The notes beneath the pieces were generated by a model. The model saw only the letters and a list, made by a program, of their open reading frames with translations, did not search any database and was not told where the DNA came from. A DNA stretch of 58,880 nt, from contig NZ_BPQL01000020.1 of the NCBI RefSeq assembly GCF_022179225.1, positions 1-58,880 of the forward strand, in the 5' to 3' direction. Below, piece by piece: positions 23,462-33,817 of this stretch. Positions within the stretch are counted from its first letter, which is position 1. Every line of letters starts with the position of its first letter. The DNA is from Methylobacterium goesingense (GTDB taxonomy: Bacteria; Pseudomonadota; Alphaproteobacteria; Rhizobiales; Beijerinckiaceae). The translations under genes were made by a program, and so were the position numbers.

Positions 23462-23659
23462 ATGCCTGATTACGCGGACATCCTGGATGCAGTGGCCGGC
23501 GAGGAACGCGACGCGATCCTGCGGGCCCTGGCGGAGGACATGCTGGAGGTGAGGTCGACGCGGCGGCCCGGGCTGGTGAAGGCCGAGCGGCCGGCGGACC
23601 TAGCGAGGGCGCTGGGGCGGGACCGGCGGCGGGCGCGTCCCGTGCGGCTGGCATCCTGA
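23462..23659 (+). CDS. Small hypothetical basic protein
   Basis: A 65-residue protein, acidic at the N-terminus (MPDYADILDAVAGEERDAIL) and strongly basic at the C-terminus (ARALGRDRRRARPVRLAS). The ATG at 23462 has GGAGGG about 6 nt upstream. Its TGA stop is the first three bases of a palindromic repeat pair. No family recognised. It is the last gene before the tRNA-Met boundary. Confidence 0.5.
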   Translation: MPDYADILDAVAGEERDAILRALAEDMLEVRSTRRPGLVKAERPADLARALGRDRRRARPVRLAS

Positions 23660-23703
23660 TCCCGGGTGGGATCACCGGCTGCCGGTGATACCGGGTGGGA
23701 TCA
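23657..23703. repeat. Pair of 18-bp near-identical palindromes
   Basis: TGATCCCGGGTGGGATCA (23657-23674) and TGATACCGGGTGGGATCA (23686-23703) differ at one base. They are separated by an 11-bp spacer, CCGGCTGCCGG, that is itself palindromic. Centre-to-centre distance is 29 bp. The first copy has a perfect 7-bp dyad around GGGT. The pair lies about 140 bp from tRNA-Met, where an island's attachment arm or a repressor operator could be expected. Confidence 0.7.
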
Positions 23704-23789
23704 TCCACAGGCGTCGCGACGGGGGCGGACGGGGGCGGGACGGAACGGGGGCGGATCGCGAGGTCCCGCCCCAAATCCGCCCCGGAACG

Positions 23790-23819
23790 AAAAAGCCCCG
23801 GCGTCCAGGCCAGGGCTTC
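23790..23819 (-). terminator. Intrinsic terminator after tRNA-Met
   Basis: A stem with AAGCCC/GGGCTT ends and inner GGC/GCC pairing is followed by a T-run on the minus strand. It begins about 23 bp beyond the tRNA 3' end. Confidence 0.65.
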
Positions 23820-23841
23820 GCGTCTAAGTCGTTGAATTCTT

Positions 23842-23918
23842 TGGTAGCGGGAGAGGGACTCGAACCCCCGACACGAGGATTATGATTCCTCTGCTCTAAC
23901 CAGCTGAGCTACCCCGCC
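23842..23918 (-). tRNA. tRNA-Met (CAT anticodon)
   Basis: A 77-nt cloverleaf with 3' CCA encoded. The acceptor stem GGCGGGG pairs with TCCCGCT (G-T at both ends). The D-arm is GCTCAGCTGGTTAGAGC. The anticodon arm GAGGA-ATCATAA-TCCTC has anticodon CAT, and the T-arm is GGGGG-TTCGAGT-CCCTC. The shape fits elongator tRNA-Met of alphaproteobacteria rather than the initiator; tRNA-Ile2 (lysidine) is less likely. Its 3' end faces the accessory region, as for an island integration site. Confidence 0.93.
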
Positions 23919-24029
23919 AAACCGCGGCCGCCGAAGATCGTGGCCGCGATGAGATCGGCGGTATAGGGAAACCCGCCGTGGGGTGTCAACGGGGTCGGGC
24001 CCGGGAAAATAGCCGGTCCCGCGCCGGGC

Positions 24030-25271
<1,242 letters not shown>

Positions 25272-25458
25272 GGGCTTGGTCCTCGGAATCGGGTGCGCAC
25301 GGTTGGACGATGCGCACGCGGGAAACGAATTTCGCGTTTGGCGACACGCCTAGACCCGCGTGGGGTGCGGCGACAATGCGGCCAACGCGCCGGATCGCGG
25401 ATTCAGGGCGCTTTCCGGGCCGAAAGCAAGGGGTGGGCGGCGCGGATGCCTGGGCCCG

Positions 25459-26100
25459 TCAGCCGCGCGCGGCGGCGATGAAGGCCGCGATCCGCTCCGG
25501 CGACTTCTCGCCCGGCCGGAGCTCGACGCCCGAGGAGACGTCCACCGCCCGGGCGCCGGTGCGGGCCAGCGCCGCCGCGACGGTATCGGGCGTGAGGCCG
25601 CCCGAGAGCATGTAGTCCGCCGGGAGACGGGCGCCGTCGAGGAGGTCCCAGTCGAAGCTATGGCCGTTGCCGCCGGGCAGGGCCGCCTCCGGGGGCGCCT
25701 TGGCATCGAGGAGGATGCGGTCGGCCACACCCGCATGGGCGGCCACGGAGGCGAGGTCTGCCGCGGTGGCGATGCCGATGGCCTTCATCACCCGGCGGCC
25801 GGTCGCCGTGCGGATAGCCGCCACGCGCTTGGGCGTCTCGCGGCCGTGGAGCTGGATCCATTCGGGGTCCAGGGCCGCGACGGCGGCGGCAACCAGGGCG
25901 TCGTCCGGGTCGACGAGGAGCAGCACCCGCTCGGCCCGGCCCCGCGCCTGCGCCGACAGAGTGCGGCCGACCTCCAGACTCACGTGGCGAGGGCTCTTCG
26001 GGAAATGCACGAAGCCGACGAGGTCGGCGCCGGCTTCCAGGGCGGCCTCGAGGGTCGCCGGTGTGCTGAGCCCGCAGATCTTGATCGCGATGGCGGACAT
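25459..26100 (-). CDS. trpF: Phosphoribosylanthranilate isomerase
   Basis: A 213-residue TIM-barrel enzyme for the Amadori step of tryptophan synthesis. The N-terminal KICGLSTPATL carries the catalytic-Cys motif (KICG), LVGFVHFPKSPRHVS is the second conserved block, and the catalytic Asp lies in RILLDAK. The phosphate-binding end is ADYMLSGGLTPDTV and AVDVSSGVE. Length matches the family. It starts 29 bp after lapA and precedes trpB, a conserved alphaproteobacterial order. Confidence 0.95.
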   Translation of the reverse strand: MSAIAIKICGLSTPATLEAALEAGADLVGFVHFPKSPRHVSLEVGRTLSAQARGRAERVLLLVDPDDALVAAAVAALDPEWIQLHGRETPKRVAAIRTATGRRVMKAIGIATAADLASVAAHAGVADRILLDAKAPPEAALPGGNGHSFDWDLLDGARLPADYMLSGGLTPDTVAAALARTGARAVDVSSGVELRPGEKSPERIAAFIAAARG

Positions 26101-26129
26101 ATGCAGACGGGGCTTCGAGACGGCGGCCC

Positions 26130-26504
26130 TCAGCGTGGCGCCGGGAGGGCGACGCGGTCGGAGGCGTTGCGGTAGATGCCGTTCGGGCCTTCATTGGCCG
26201 GCGGCGGGGCGTAGGTTTTCAGGCGGGCGGTCTCGCCCTCCAGGCGGCGGATCTCGCGGCGGCGCTCGGCGCTGGTGCGGCGGGTGCTCGCCTGACCGAG
26301 CCAGGCGCCACAGCCGCCGAGGAGGACCCCCAATGCCACCGCGATGAACATCAGGAGATAGAGCGGCAGAGTGGCGCTGAAGACCGGCATGTCGGGCGAG
26401 AGGGGATCGAACGACACCCGCACCGCGTCGCGGTTGGCCACCGCAAAGGCGACCACCAGGATCGCCACGGGAAGCAGCACCAAACCTTTGAGGAAGCGGA
26501 TCAT
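26130..26504 (-). CDS. lapA: LapA-domain membrane protein
   Basis: A 124-residue inner-membrane protein with two membrane helices (LKGLVLLPVAILVVAFAVAN, TLPLYLLMFIAVALGVLLGG). A cytoplasmic charged, coiled-coil-like tail follows (SAERRREIRRLEGETARLKT). The NRDAVRVSFDP loop between the helices is typical of the lipopolysaccharide assembly protein A domain. In Escherichia coli LapA works with LapB to regulate lipopolysaccharide synthesis; no lapB is seen here. It lies between ihfB and trpF, the usual alphaproteobacterial position. The start at 26504 was chosen because the frame upstream is antisense to ihfB-type sequence. Confidence 0.85.
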   Translation of the reverse strand: MIRFLKGLVLLPVAILVVAFAVANRDAVRVSFDPLSPDMPVFSATLPLYLLMFIAVALGVLLGGCGAWLGQASTRRTSAERRREIRRLEGETARLKTYAPPPANEGPNGIYRNASDRVALPAPR

Positions 26505-26544
26505 CGCGTGGAACTCCGACGGTAGGGAACGAGGCGGCGGCCGA

Positions 26545-26856
26545 TCAGGAAGCGGATGCGCCCGCGTCGCCGATGCCCGCCTCGTTGAGGCGCAGGCGCA
26601 TCTCCTTGCCCGTCTTGAACACGGGGATCGCCTTCTCGGAAACGGCAACGGCCGCACCCGTGCGCGGGTTGCGCCCGCGTCGCGCATCGCGGCGCTTGAC
26701 CGAGAACGCGCCGAAACCGCGCAGTTCGACCCGGTCGCCCCGGGCGAGGGCATCCGCGATGGTGTCGAGGATCGCGTTCACGAGAGTCTCGACGTCGCGC
26801 TGGTAGAGGTGCGGGTTTTGCTCGGCGATCTTGAGCACGAGCTCCGACTTGATCAT
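26545..26856 (-). CDS. ihfB: Integration host factor beta subunit
   Basis: A 103-residue nucleoid protein that bends DNA as a heterodimer with IhfA. Family blocks are [37 protein letters not shown] and the arm region [20 protein letters not shown], followed by [20 protein letters not shown]. The proline that intercalates DNA is in the RNPRTG motif. The gene lies 47 bp after sppA and upstream of lapA. IHF also assists many site-specific recombinases, which is of interest beside the tRNA-Met island. Confidence 0.95.
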   Translation of the reverse strand: MIKSELVLKIAEQNPHLYQRDVETLVNAILDTIADALARGDRVELRGFGAFSVKRRDARRGRNPRTGAAVAVSEKAIPVFKTGKEMRLRLNEAGIGDAGASAS

Positions 26857-26903
26857 GCGGCGGCCTTCACGAAGTCATGCACGAGGGTGTTGGGCCGGCG
26901 CCC

Positions 26904-27890
26904 TCAGCGGGTGGCATCCGCGGGGCCGGGGCGCCAGACCACGAGGAGGCCGCCCTGAGCGAGGCCTGTCGTCTCCTCGCCGACCTGGCGCAGGCGGGTG
27001 GCGAGACCGTCGAGGCCGACGAGATCGGCCCCGAGCCCGAGGGCCGACCACAGGCGGAAATCGCTCTTGGCCGTGGGCTTCCAGTCCAGCACCGGCAGAT
27101 CCTTGGTCACGCCGCGCTCCTTCTCGAGCCAGGCGATGGCCTGCCGCTCGCCGCCGAGGTCGTCCACGAGCTTGAGGGGGACGCTCTGGCGCCCGCTGAA
27201 CACGCGCCCGTCCGAAACCGTGGCGAGCTCCTTGTCGGTCATCTTGCGCCGGTCGGCCACGAGGCCCTTGAACCAGGCGTAGGTGTCGCCGACGACGGCC
27301 GCTAGCGCCGCGCGCGCCTCGGGCGAGGTGGGCGTGAAGCCCGACGGCTCGGCCTTGAGGGGCGCCGACTTCACGGACTCGACCTTGACCCCGACCTTGT
27401 CGAGGAGGCCCGACAGGTCCGGATACTGGAACAGGACGCCGATCGAACCGACGAGCGCGGTCTCGCGCGCCACGATGTGGTCGGCGGCGATCGCCGCGAT
27501 GTAGGCGCCGGACGCGGCGGTGCCGTCGACGAAAGCCACCATGGGCTTCTTCTCTGCGAGCGCGCGCAGGTTGCGGTAGAGCTCCTCGGAGCCCGTGGTG
27601 GTGCCGCCGGGCGACGAGATCGAGACGACGACCCCGCGCACGGAATCCGCGTCGCGGACCCGCTCGATCAGCTTGGTGGTGGATTCGCTGCCGGCGATGA
27701 AGCCGCCCACCGAGATCCGGGCGATCTGCGGGCGCACGCTGCCAAGGGTCAGCGCCTCGCCGCCGCTGCGGACCCGCAGGCCGACCGCGCCCACGGCCAC
27801 CACGAGGCCGCCGATGCCCAGGACCCGCCAGAGGGAGAGCTTGCGGCGCAGACGCCGACGATCGATCAGAAGTTCGGCATCCGCGGCCAT
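26904..27890 (-). CDS. sppA: SppA signal peptide peptidase (short form)
   Basis: A 328-residue membrane-anchored serine protease that degrades cleaved signal peptides. One N-terminal membrane helix (VLGIGGLVVAVGAVGLRV) is followed by a single protease domain, as in short Bacillus-type SppA. The nucleophile is Ser127 in DGTAASGAYIAA. The general base Lys179 in SAPLKAE is 52 residues later, the spacing known for the Ser-Lys dyad of Bacillus SppA. ISSPGGTTTGSEELY is the oxyanion-side block. The start is set at ATG 27890; the longer frame upstream lacks a credible signal. It lies between rpsA and ihfB. Confidence 0.93.
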   Translation of the reverse strand: MAADAELLIDRRRLRRKLSLWRVLGIGGLVVAVGAVGLRVRSGGEALTLGSVRPQIARISVGGFIAGSESTTKLIERVRDADSVRGVVVSISSPGGTTTGSEELYRNLRALAEKKPMVAFVDGTAASGAYIAAIAADHIVARETALVGSIGVLFQYPDLSGLLDKVGVKVESVKSAPLKAEPSGFTPTSPEARAALAAVVGDTYAWFKGLVADRRKMTDKELATVSDGRVFSGRQSVPLKLVDDLGGERQAIAWLEKERGVTKDLPVLDWKPTAKSDFRLWSALGLGADLVGLDGLATRLRQVGEETTGLAQGGLLVVWRPGPADATR

Positions 27891-28165
27891 GCGCTGGTTA
27901 CGCTCCCTCGCGCGCCGGCTCTGCCGGCTGATTCTGTCCGGACTGGCGGTCCGGCACCCACCCGATGACGGCGGCGGGCGAACCTTGTCCCACACTCCCG
28001 GCCGATTTGCACCAAGCCTTTGGCGCATCTCGCGTCCTTTGGGGAAACGCAGGGCCGGCCACTGTCAGGGATCGTGTTCTAGCGCCGCATTGCGGCGACC
28101 GGCAAGGGGGGAGCAAGCCCCTCCCCGCCGGTCTCGGCGTAGCATGCGGGGGAAATGTGGACGCG

Positions 28166-28199
28166 AAAAAGCCCGCGCCGGAACAGGTCCGGCGCGGGC
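28166..28199 (-). terminator. rpsA intrinsic terminator
   Basis: A perfect 12-bp G/C stem (GCCCGCGCCGGA/TCCGGCGCGGGC) with a 5-nt loop is followed by a T5 run on the minus strand. It lies 50 bp after the rpsA stop. Confidence 0.88.
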
Positions 28200-28248
28200 T
28201 CTCACGAGACGTCAGTCCCCGGTCCCGAAGGGCCGGGGGGCGGGACGA

Positions 28249-29979
28249 TTAGTCCTGGGACTCGTCCTTGTCGTCGCTGGTGCGGGCCTTCTTGAAGGCC
28301 GCGCCCAGGATCTCGCCGAGCGAGGCGCCCGAGTCGGTCGAACCGAACTGGGCCATCGCCTCCTTCTCCTCGGCCATTTCCAGGGCCTTGATCGAGAGCT
28401 GGACCCGGCGCGCCTTGCGGTCGAACTGGATCACGCGGGCGTCGAACTTCTCGCCTGCGGCGAAGCGCTCGGGGCGCTGGTCGCCACGGTCGCGGGCGAG
28501 CTCGGCCCGGCGGATGAAGGTCGTCAGGTCGGTGTCGACGATCTTCACGTCTACGCCCGAATCCTTCACGTCCACCACTTCGCAGGTCACGATCTGACCC
28601 TTCTTGAGGTCACCCGCTTCCGTGAAGGGGTCACCGCCGAGCTGCTTCACGCCGAGCGAGATGCGCTCCTTCTCGACGTCGACGTCGAGAACCTGGGCGC
28701 GCAGCATGTCGCCCTTCTTGAACTCCTCGATGACCTGCTCGCCGGGACGGTTCCAGTCGAGATCCGACAGGTGGACCATGCCGTCGACATCGCCGTCGAG
28801 ACCGATGAACAGGCCGAACTCGGTCTTGTTCTTGACCTCGCCCTCGACCTCGGAGCCCACCGGATGCTGCTGGGCGAAGGCCTCCCAGGGGTTCTGGAGG
28901 GTCTGCTTGAGGCCGAGCGAGATGCGGCGCTTGACCGGATCGACCTCGAGGATCTGCACTTCCACTTCCTGCGAGGTGGAGACGATCTTGCCCGGGTGGA
29001 CGTTCTTCTTCGTCCAGGACATCTCGGAGACGTGGATCAGGCCCTCGATCCCCGGCTCCAGCTCCACGAAGGCGCCGTAGTCGGTGATGTTGGTGACGCG
29101 GCCCTTGAGCTTGGCGTCGACCGGGTAGCGCTGAGCGATGCCCTCCCACGGATCGGCCAGCAGCTGCTTGATGCCGAGCGAGATGCGGTGGGTCTCGTGG
29201 TTGATCTTGATGATCTTGACCTTGACCGTCTGGCCGATGGTCACGACCTCGGACGGATGGTTCACGCGACGCCAGGCCATGTCGGTGACGTGCAGCAGGC
29301 CGTCGATGCCGCCCAGATCCACGAACGCACCGTATTCGGTGATGTTCTTGACGACGCCGTCGATGACCTGACCTTCTTCGAGGTTGGCCACGAGCTCGGA
29401 GCGCTGCTCGGCGCGGCTCTCCTCAAGGACGGTACGGCGCGACACGACGATGTTGCCGCGGCGGCGATCCATCTTGAGGATCTGGAAGGGCTGGGGGGTG
29501 CCCAGCAGCGGGGTGACGTCGCGCACGGGGCGAATGTCGACCTGGGAGCGCGGCAGGAACGCCACGGCGCCGTCGAGGTCGACGGTGTAGCCGCCCTTGA
29601 CCTGGTTGAAGATCGCGCCGGTGACGCGCTCGTTGGCCTCGAAGGCCTTCTCGAGCTTGACCCAGCTCTCCTCGCGGCGCGCCTTGTCGCGCGAGATCAC
29701 GGCCTCGCCGAGCGCATTCTCGATGCGGTCGACATAGACCTCGACCTCGTCGCCGACGGCGAGTTCGCCTTCGCGGCCGGGGCCGTTGAATTCCTTGAGG
29801 GCGACACGGCCTTCCGTCTTGGCGCCGATGTCGATGACGGCCACGTCCTTCTCGATCGCGACGACGCGACCCTTGACGACGGACCCTTCGGTGATCTCGT
29901 GCTGGAGGAAGGACTCCTCGAGCAGGGCCGCGAAATCGTCGCGGCTCGGGCTACGCTGCAGGGCGTTACCAGCGGTCAT
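28249..29979 (-). CDS. rpsA: 30S ribosomal protein S1
   Basis: A 576-residue RNA-binding protein needed for initiation on most mRNAs. Six S1 (OB-fold) repeats are visible, for example [60 protein letters not shown] and [20 protein letters not shown]. The C-terminus is acidic ([13 protein letters not shown]). A GGAGACAGA ribosome-binding site precedes the ATG. Length fits alphaproteobacterial S1 (about 560-570). The cmk gene that often precedes rpsA is not here; an alkaline phosphatase-RTX gene lies upstream instead. Confidence 0.96.
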   Translation of the reverse strand: MTAGNALQRSPSRDDFAALLEESFLQHEITEGSVVKGRVVAIEKDVAVIDIGAKTEGRVALKEFNGPGREGELAVGDEVEVYVDRIENALGEAVISRDKARREESWVKLEKAFEANERVTGAIFNQVKGGYTVDLDGAVAFLPRSQVDIRPVRDVTPLLGTPQPFQILKMDRRRGNIVVSRRTVLEESRAEQRSELVANLEEGQVIDGVVKNITEYGAFVDLGGIDGLLHVTDMAWRRVNHPSEVVTIGQTVKVKIIKINHETHRISLGIKQLLADPWEGIAQRYPVDAKLKGRVTNITDYGAFVELEPGIEGLIHVSEMSWTKKNVHPGKIVSTSQEVEVQILEVDPVKRRISLGLKQTLQNPWEAFAQQHPVGSEVEGEVKNKTEFGLFIGLDGDVDGMVHLSDLDWNRPGEQVIEEFKKGDMLRAQVLDVDVEKERISLGVKQLGGDPFTEAGDLKKGQIVTCEVVDVKDSGVDVKIVDTDLTTFIRRAELARDRGDQRPERFAAGEKFDARVIQFDRKARRVQLSIKALEMAEEKEAMAQFGSTDSGASLGEILGAAFKKARTSDDKDESQD

Positions 29980-30282
29980 TCTGTCTCCTGACAGGCCTCA
30001 TCGGGAGGCCGGCATCGGCGGCTCGTGTGACGGGGCACCCTCGACGTCGCCGCCCGGGGTCTATGACCCGACGGGCTCAACCTCCCGAATCAAGGAGGGC
30101 CGACGCAATCTCAAGCGATGGCCGAGAGCGGTTCTCCAACGAGTGCGAGGCCCGGCGCACTGGCCGAGCCTCGTCACTTGCAGTCGAAGAACGCCATTCC
30201 CTTAGCGGATTGACGGGTCCCGGGCAACAGGTCCGTTCCGGTGCCGCGTATGTCGGGCGCCGCTCCCGGGACCCTGCGCGGA
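29980..30282. other. 303-bp intergenic region upstream of rpsA
   Basis: It should hold the rpsA promoter and leader. A short hairpin GGCCTC/GAGGCC lies near 29995-30010. A 10-bp inverted repeat GGGTCCCGGG (30215-30224)/CCCGGGACCC (30265-30274) with a 40-bp spacer lies just after the stop of the upstream phosphatase gene and may help terminate it. No gene was seen. Confidence 0.45.
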
Positions 30283-33200
30283 TCAGCCGATCAGACCACC
30301 GCCGAAGGTTCCGTCGTTGAGGACGGCACGGTTCTCGACGAGGCCGTACTGCAGGAAATGCTGCATCGGGTTCATGTTCGCCTGCGCCACGTCGCCGTTG
30401 ACCTGGAGGTAGGTCGAGGTGTCGAAGTTGGCCGCCGGATCGCGCCCCTCCTTCCAGCCATAGGTGTCGTAGTGGGTCAGCGGATTCAGGCCGGCGGCGG
30501 CGACGTCTCCGTACGCCTTGAGATAGCCCGCGGTGTCGAAGACGGCGTTCGGGTCACGACCTTCCTTCCAGCCATAGGTGTTGAAGTGCTGCTGAGCGAA
30601 GGCGAAGATGTCGGTGCTGCCCGAGGCCTGGGCCGCGCGTAGCACGTCGTCGTTGACGAGAAGGTAGAACGCGGCGTCGAAGCCAGCCTTGATGTCGCTC
30701 GCCTTGCCGACCGCGTCGTAGATGGCGCGGCCCTCGGATTGCCCATATTCGAGGTAGTGCTGGAGCGGGTTGAGCCCGGCCGCTGCCACGTCGGGGTTCC
30801 GGGCGAGGTAGAACTCGTTGTCGAAGTTCGCGCCCGGATCGCTGCCCTCTTTCCAGCCGGCTTGCTGATACTGGCCCAGCGCGTCAGCGCGGGTCTTCAC
30901 GGCATCCGCGTTGAGTCCGAGATAGCCCTTGGTGGAGAAAAAGGCGTTCGGATCGCGGCCATCGTTCGCGCCATAAGCGGCGTAATGGGCATCCGCATCC
31001 TGTCCGGATGCGGCCACGTCGGGGTTGCGGATCAGGTAGAACAGGTCGTCGACCAGCGGATTGCCGTCCGCCACGTCTACAGTGCGGTCGCTGAACTGGA
31101 ACTGCTCGATCCCCGTCACGGTGTCGGTGCCGTCGGTGCCGGTCAGGGTGCGGAACCCGCTCGCATCCCGCCCCAGCGTGGCGGTGCCGAGGGCGTAGGT
31201 GAAGATGGCCCGATCCGTCCCGTCGCCACCGTTGATGCGGTCGTTGCCCGCGCCGCCGATGATGCTGTCGTTGCCGGCCGCCCCGTTGAGGACGTCGCTG
31301 CCGGCGCCGCCTACGAGGAAGTCGGCGCCGCTGCCGCCCGTCACCAGATCGTTGCCCTGGCCGGCATTGATGTAGTGGCTCTGGGCCGCGCGATCGGCGA
31401 GGGGCGCCAGGGTGTCGTTGCCGGCGGTGCCGAGCGTGACGACCCGGAAGGCGTCGCCGCGCTGCGTCCCGGCGACGAGGTCGCGCACATCGAAGGTGAG
31501 GCCGTCGGTGGTCGCCGCGAAGGTGATGCCCTCGTCGTCGACGCGGGAGACGGCGCCGGTCAGGGCATCGTCGGCGCCCTCGGCCTGGAGCCGCACGGCG
31601 AGACCGCCATCCTGGTTGGCGCCGGTCCGTCCATCGCCGGCACTGCCGTTGCCGACCTCCGCCGAGGTGAAGGTCAGGCGGACCTGCCCACTGGCCGCGG
31701 CCGAGACGTCGATGCGGTCGCTTCCCTCACCGAGGTCGATGCGGTCGGCGCCATCGGTGCTGACATTGATCAGGGCCGTGTCGTTTCCGGCGCCGCCCGT
31801 GATGGTGTCGTCGCCGAGGGCGCCCCGAAGCACGTCGTTGCCGAGGCCGCCGATCAGCGTGTCGTTGCCGCCCCGCCCATCGATCACGTCGTTGCCGGCG
31901 AGCCCGTCGAGGGTTTCGCCGACCTCCGATCCGATCAGGTTGTCGTTGCCGGTGGTCACCGCCGTCGCGCCGAGGCGGGTCTGGGCGAGCAGGTACTCGC
32001 CGAGTTCGGCCTCGTCGGTGTAGGCGCGCCCGCTGCCGGTGACTTGGCCTTGAGCGTTCGTGAAGGAATCAGTCTGATCGGCGAGCTGCTTGAGCTGGGC
32101 CGAGCCGGCACCCGCGGCGAGAAGCGGAATGACCTGATTCGAATGGCTGCCGGAGAAGAACAGGCCTTCCGGCACGCCGTCCCCGTTCCGGTCCGGCTGG
32201 ACCGGCTGGTACGGGATCGTCGCCCCCTCGGGGCCGAAGAGCAGGTGGTCGTGATCGGCGGTGACGATCAGCAGGGTGTCCTCGAAGGTCGCCTTGCTGG
32301 TCGGTGAATTGATGTAGTCGACCACGGTCTTCACCGCGTTGTTGAAGTCGATGTACTCCTCGATCATCCGGCCGCGGTTGTTGGCGTGCATGGCCCGGTC
32401 GACCGCGCCGCCCTCGATCATCAGGTAGAGGCCGTCCGGGTCGGCGTTCAGCTTGTTGAGCGCGGCCAGCGACAGCTCCGACAGGGTCGCGGAGCTCTCC
32501 AGGCGCGGCACGCTGAAGGGGATCTCGGTGGTGTTGCCGGCGGCTGCGCCGGCGCGGTTGAAGTTGCTGCTGGTGAAGGCCTTCGAAATCATCGCCAGGC
32601 GCTCGGTCGTCGGCGCGCCGGTGCCTGCGGCCTGGATCGCGGCGCGGTCCTGCAGCAGGTTCCAGCCGACGCCGTCCTGCGAAGTGTAGGTGTCGGCCTT
32701 CAGGCCATTCCAGAGGTCGGCGCCGATCCAGGTGTTGTCGGCGGTGGCGCGCAGGCGGCCGTTGTCGTCGTAATCGGGATTGCCGGTGCCGGCGATGACG
32801 TCGAGGGTGCCGGAGCCGAACATCTCCTGGGCGATCTGGCTGGCGTTGGAGCGCGCGATGTTGTGCGCGCCGCCCGTGGCCGAGGGGGTGGCGTCGCTGA
32901 CCTGCACCGTGGTGACGACGCCGGTGGCCTTGCCCTGCTGCTTGGCCAGTTCCGCGATCGAGAAGAGATCCGCGCCGTTGCCGTCGACATCGATGGCGTT
33001 GTTGTAGGTCTTGCCGCCGGTGGCGATGGACGAGGCGGTGTTGCCCGAATCTGGATAGGTGTTGCGGTTCCACTCGTAGCCCGCGAAGGCGCGGGGCTGC
33101 CCGTTCGGATCGAGGCCGGCGGCGGGCGCGAAATCGTAATTCTTGGCCGGGTCGTAGACCACCGCGGGGTTCTGGGCGAGGCCGGCCTCACCGGGGACCG

Positions 33201-33408
33201 GCGTCGTGCGGTTGTCGAGGGGGTAGACCGACTGCGCCGTCGCGGTGAAGGCCGCGCCGTCCGCGATCAGGACCTTGCCGGCCGCGCCCGCCCTGGGATC
33301 GCCGTCGGCGAGGCCCTTCAGGTACAGCCGCGTGGTTTCCAGGGTGTTGAACCCGGCGCCATCGGCGATCATCACGATGACGTTCTTGACGGATCCTGCA
33401 TTGGCCAT
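30283..33408 (-). CDS. Alkaline phosphatase with RTX repeats and C-terminal repeat array
   Basis: A 1041-residue, probably secreted, phosphatase. The N-terminal half is a PhoA-type domain: NVIVMIADGAGF (metal site), DSGNTASSIATGGKTYNNA (nucleophile Ser spaced as in E. coli PhoA), VSDATPSATGGAHN, IEGGAVDRAMHANN and VTADHDHLLFG. The middle has RTX nonapeptides (GGLGNDVLRG, GGAGNDTALI, GGAGNDRING) that bind Ca2+. The last 270 residues hold about six repeats of 35-50 residues, each with a YL...NPDVAAAG..HY..YG..EGR-type pattern. There is no N-terminal signal peptide, so type I secretion is likely, though no ABC exporter is adjacent. The start was set at ATG 33408, after GGGAGAACGG. Confidence 0.88.
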   Translation of the reverse strand: MANAGSVKNVIVMIADGAGFNTLETTRLYLKGLADGDPRAGAAGKVLIADGAAFTATAQSVYPLDNRTTPVPGEAGLAQNPAVVYDPAKNYDFAPAAGLDPNGQPRAFAGYEWNRNTYPDSGNTASSIATGGKTYNNAIDVDGNGADLFSIAELAKQQGKATGVVTTVQVSDATPSATGGAHNIARSNASQIAQEMFGSGTLDVIAGTGNPDYDDNGRLRATADNTWIGADLWNGLKADTYTSQDGVGWNLLQDRAAIQAAGTGAPTTERLAMISKAFTSSNFNRAGAAAGNTTEIPFSVPRLESSATLSELSLAALNKLNADPDGLYLMIEGGAVDRAMHANNRGRMIEEYIDFNNAVKTVVDYINSPTSKATFEDTLLIVTADHDHLLFGPEGATIPYQPVQPDRNGDGVPEGLFFSGSHSNQVIPLLAAGAGSAQLKQLADQTDSFTNAQGQVTGSGRAYTDEAELGEYLLAQTRLGATAVTTGNDNLIGSEVGETLDGLAGNDVIDGRGGNDTLIGGLGNDVLRGALGDDTITGGAGNDTALINVSTDGADRIDLGEGSDRIDVSAAASGQVRLTFTSAEVGNGSAGDGRTGANQDGGLAVRLQAEGADDALTGAVSRVDDEGITFAATTDGLTFDVRDLVAGTQRGDAFRVVTLGTAGNDTLAPLADRAAQSHYINAGQGNDLVTGGSGADFLVGGAGSDVLNGAAGNDSIIGGAGNDRINGGDGTDRAIFTYALGTATLGRDASGFRTLTGTDGTDTVTGIEQFQFSDRTVDVADGNPLVDDLFYLIRNPDVAASGQDADAHYAAYGANDGRDPNAFFSTKGYLGLNADAVKTRADALGQYQQAGWKEGSDPGANFDNEFYLARNPDVAAAGLNPLQHYLEYGQSEGRAIYDAVGKASDIKAGFDAAFYLLVNDDVLRAAQASGSTDIFAFAQQHFNTYGWKEGRDPNAVFDTAGYLKAYGDVAAAGLNPLTHYDTYGWKEGRDPAANFDTSTYLQVNGDVAQANMNPMQHFLQYGLVENRAVLNDGTFGGGLIG

Positions 33409-33817
33409 GACGTCGCCGTTCTCCCTCGCGCCGCAGGATTCGGCCGAACGCACTGGCCGATATCCCGCGCTCGCCCGAGCTAGGGAGATCCGTGCGACGG
33501 CCTGATGACGCGCAGCGGCCGAAAAAGATTTCCGCTCAAGGGATTAAGGTGGGTCTGGTGCCGTGACGGCGCCGAGGCCGAACGAGACCGCTCGCATCCC
33601 GACAACAAAAAACCCCGCAGCGAAGCTGCGGGGGCAAGGGCGAACCGGGTTGGCGCTTGTCATGCCAGACCCGGGAAGGGGCCCGCCGACAGCGTATGAT
33701 CCAGGGCGCGTCACCCGTGCAGGACAAGGTGCCGGTCGGGTTTCCGAAGCCCGGATCCGTTGTGCGGGCCCGGGATGGCGAGGGCTTACGCGAGTCCCGG
33801 CGACAGCGTCCGCTGTC
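33409..33817. other. 409-bp intergenic region between trcR and the phosphatase gene
   Basis: It contains the trcR-side terminator at 33607-33633 and the probable promoter of the phosphatase gene. On the minus strand GCGTCAT-CAGG-CCGTCGC (33511 to 33494) shows two half-sites 11 bp apart that weakly resemble a Pho box. No gene was found in the remainder. Confidence 0.4.
33607..33633 (-). terminator. Intrinsic terminator downstream of trcR
   Basis: A perfect 9-bp stem CCCCGCAGC/GCTGCGGGG with a GAA loop is followed by T6 on the minus strand. It lies about 185 bp after the trcR stop, leaving room for an untranslated tail or a small RNA. Confidence 0.8.

Noticed and set aside
27595..29991. A 798-codon open frame on the plus strand
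   Set aside because: It is wholly antisense to sppA and rpsA, has composition typical of G/C-rich mirror frames, and shows no recognisable domain.
30739..32307. A 522-codon plus-strand open frame
   Set aside because: It is antisense to the RTX phosphatase, and its Gly/Val-rich repeats simply mirror the RTX DNA.
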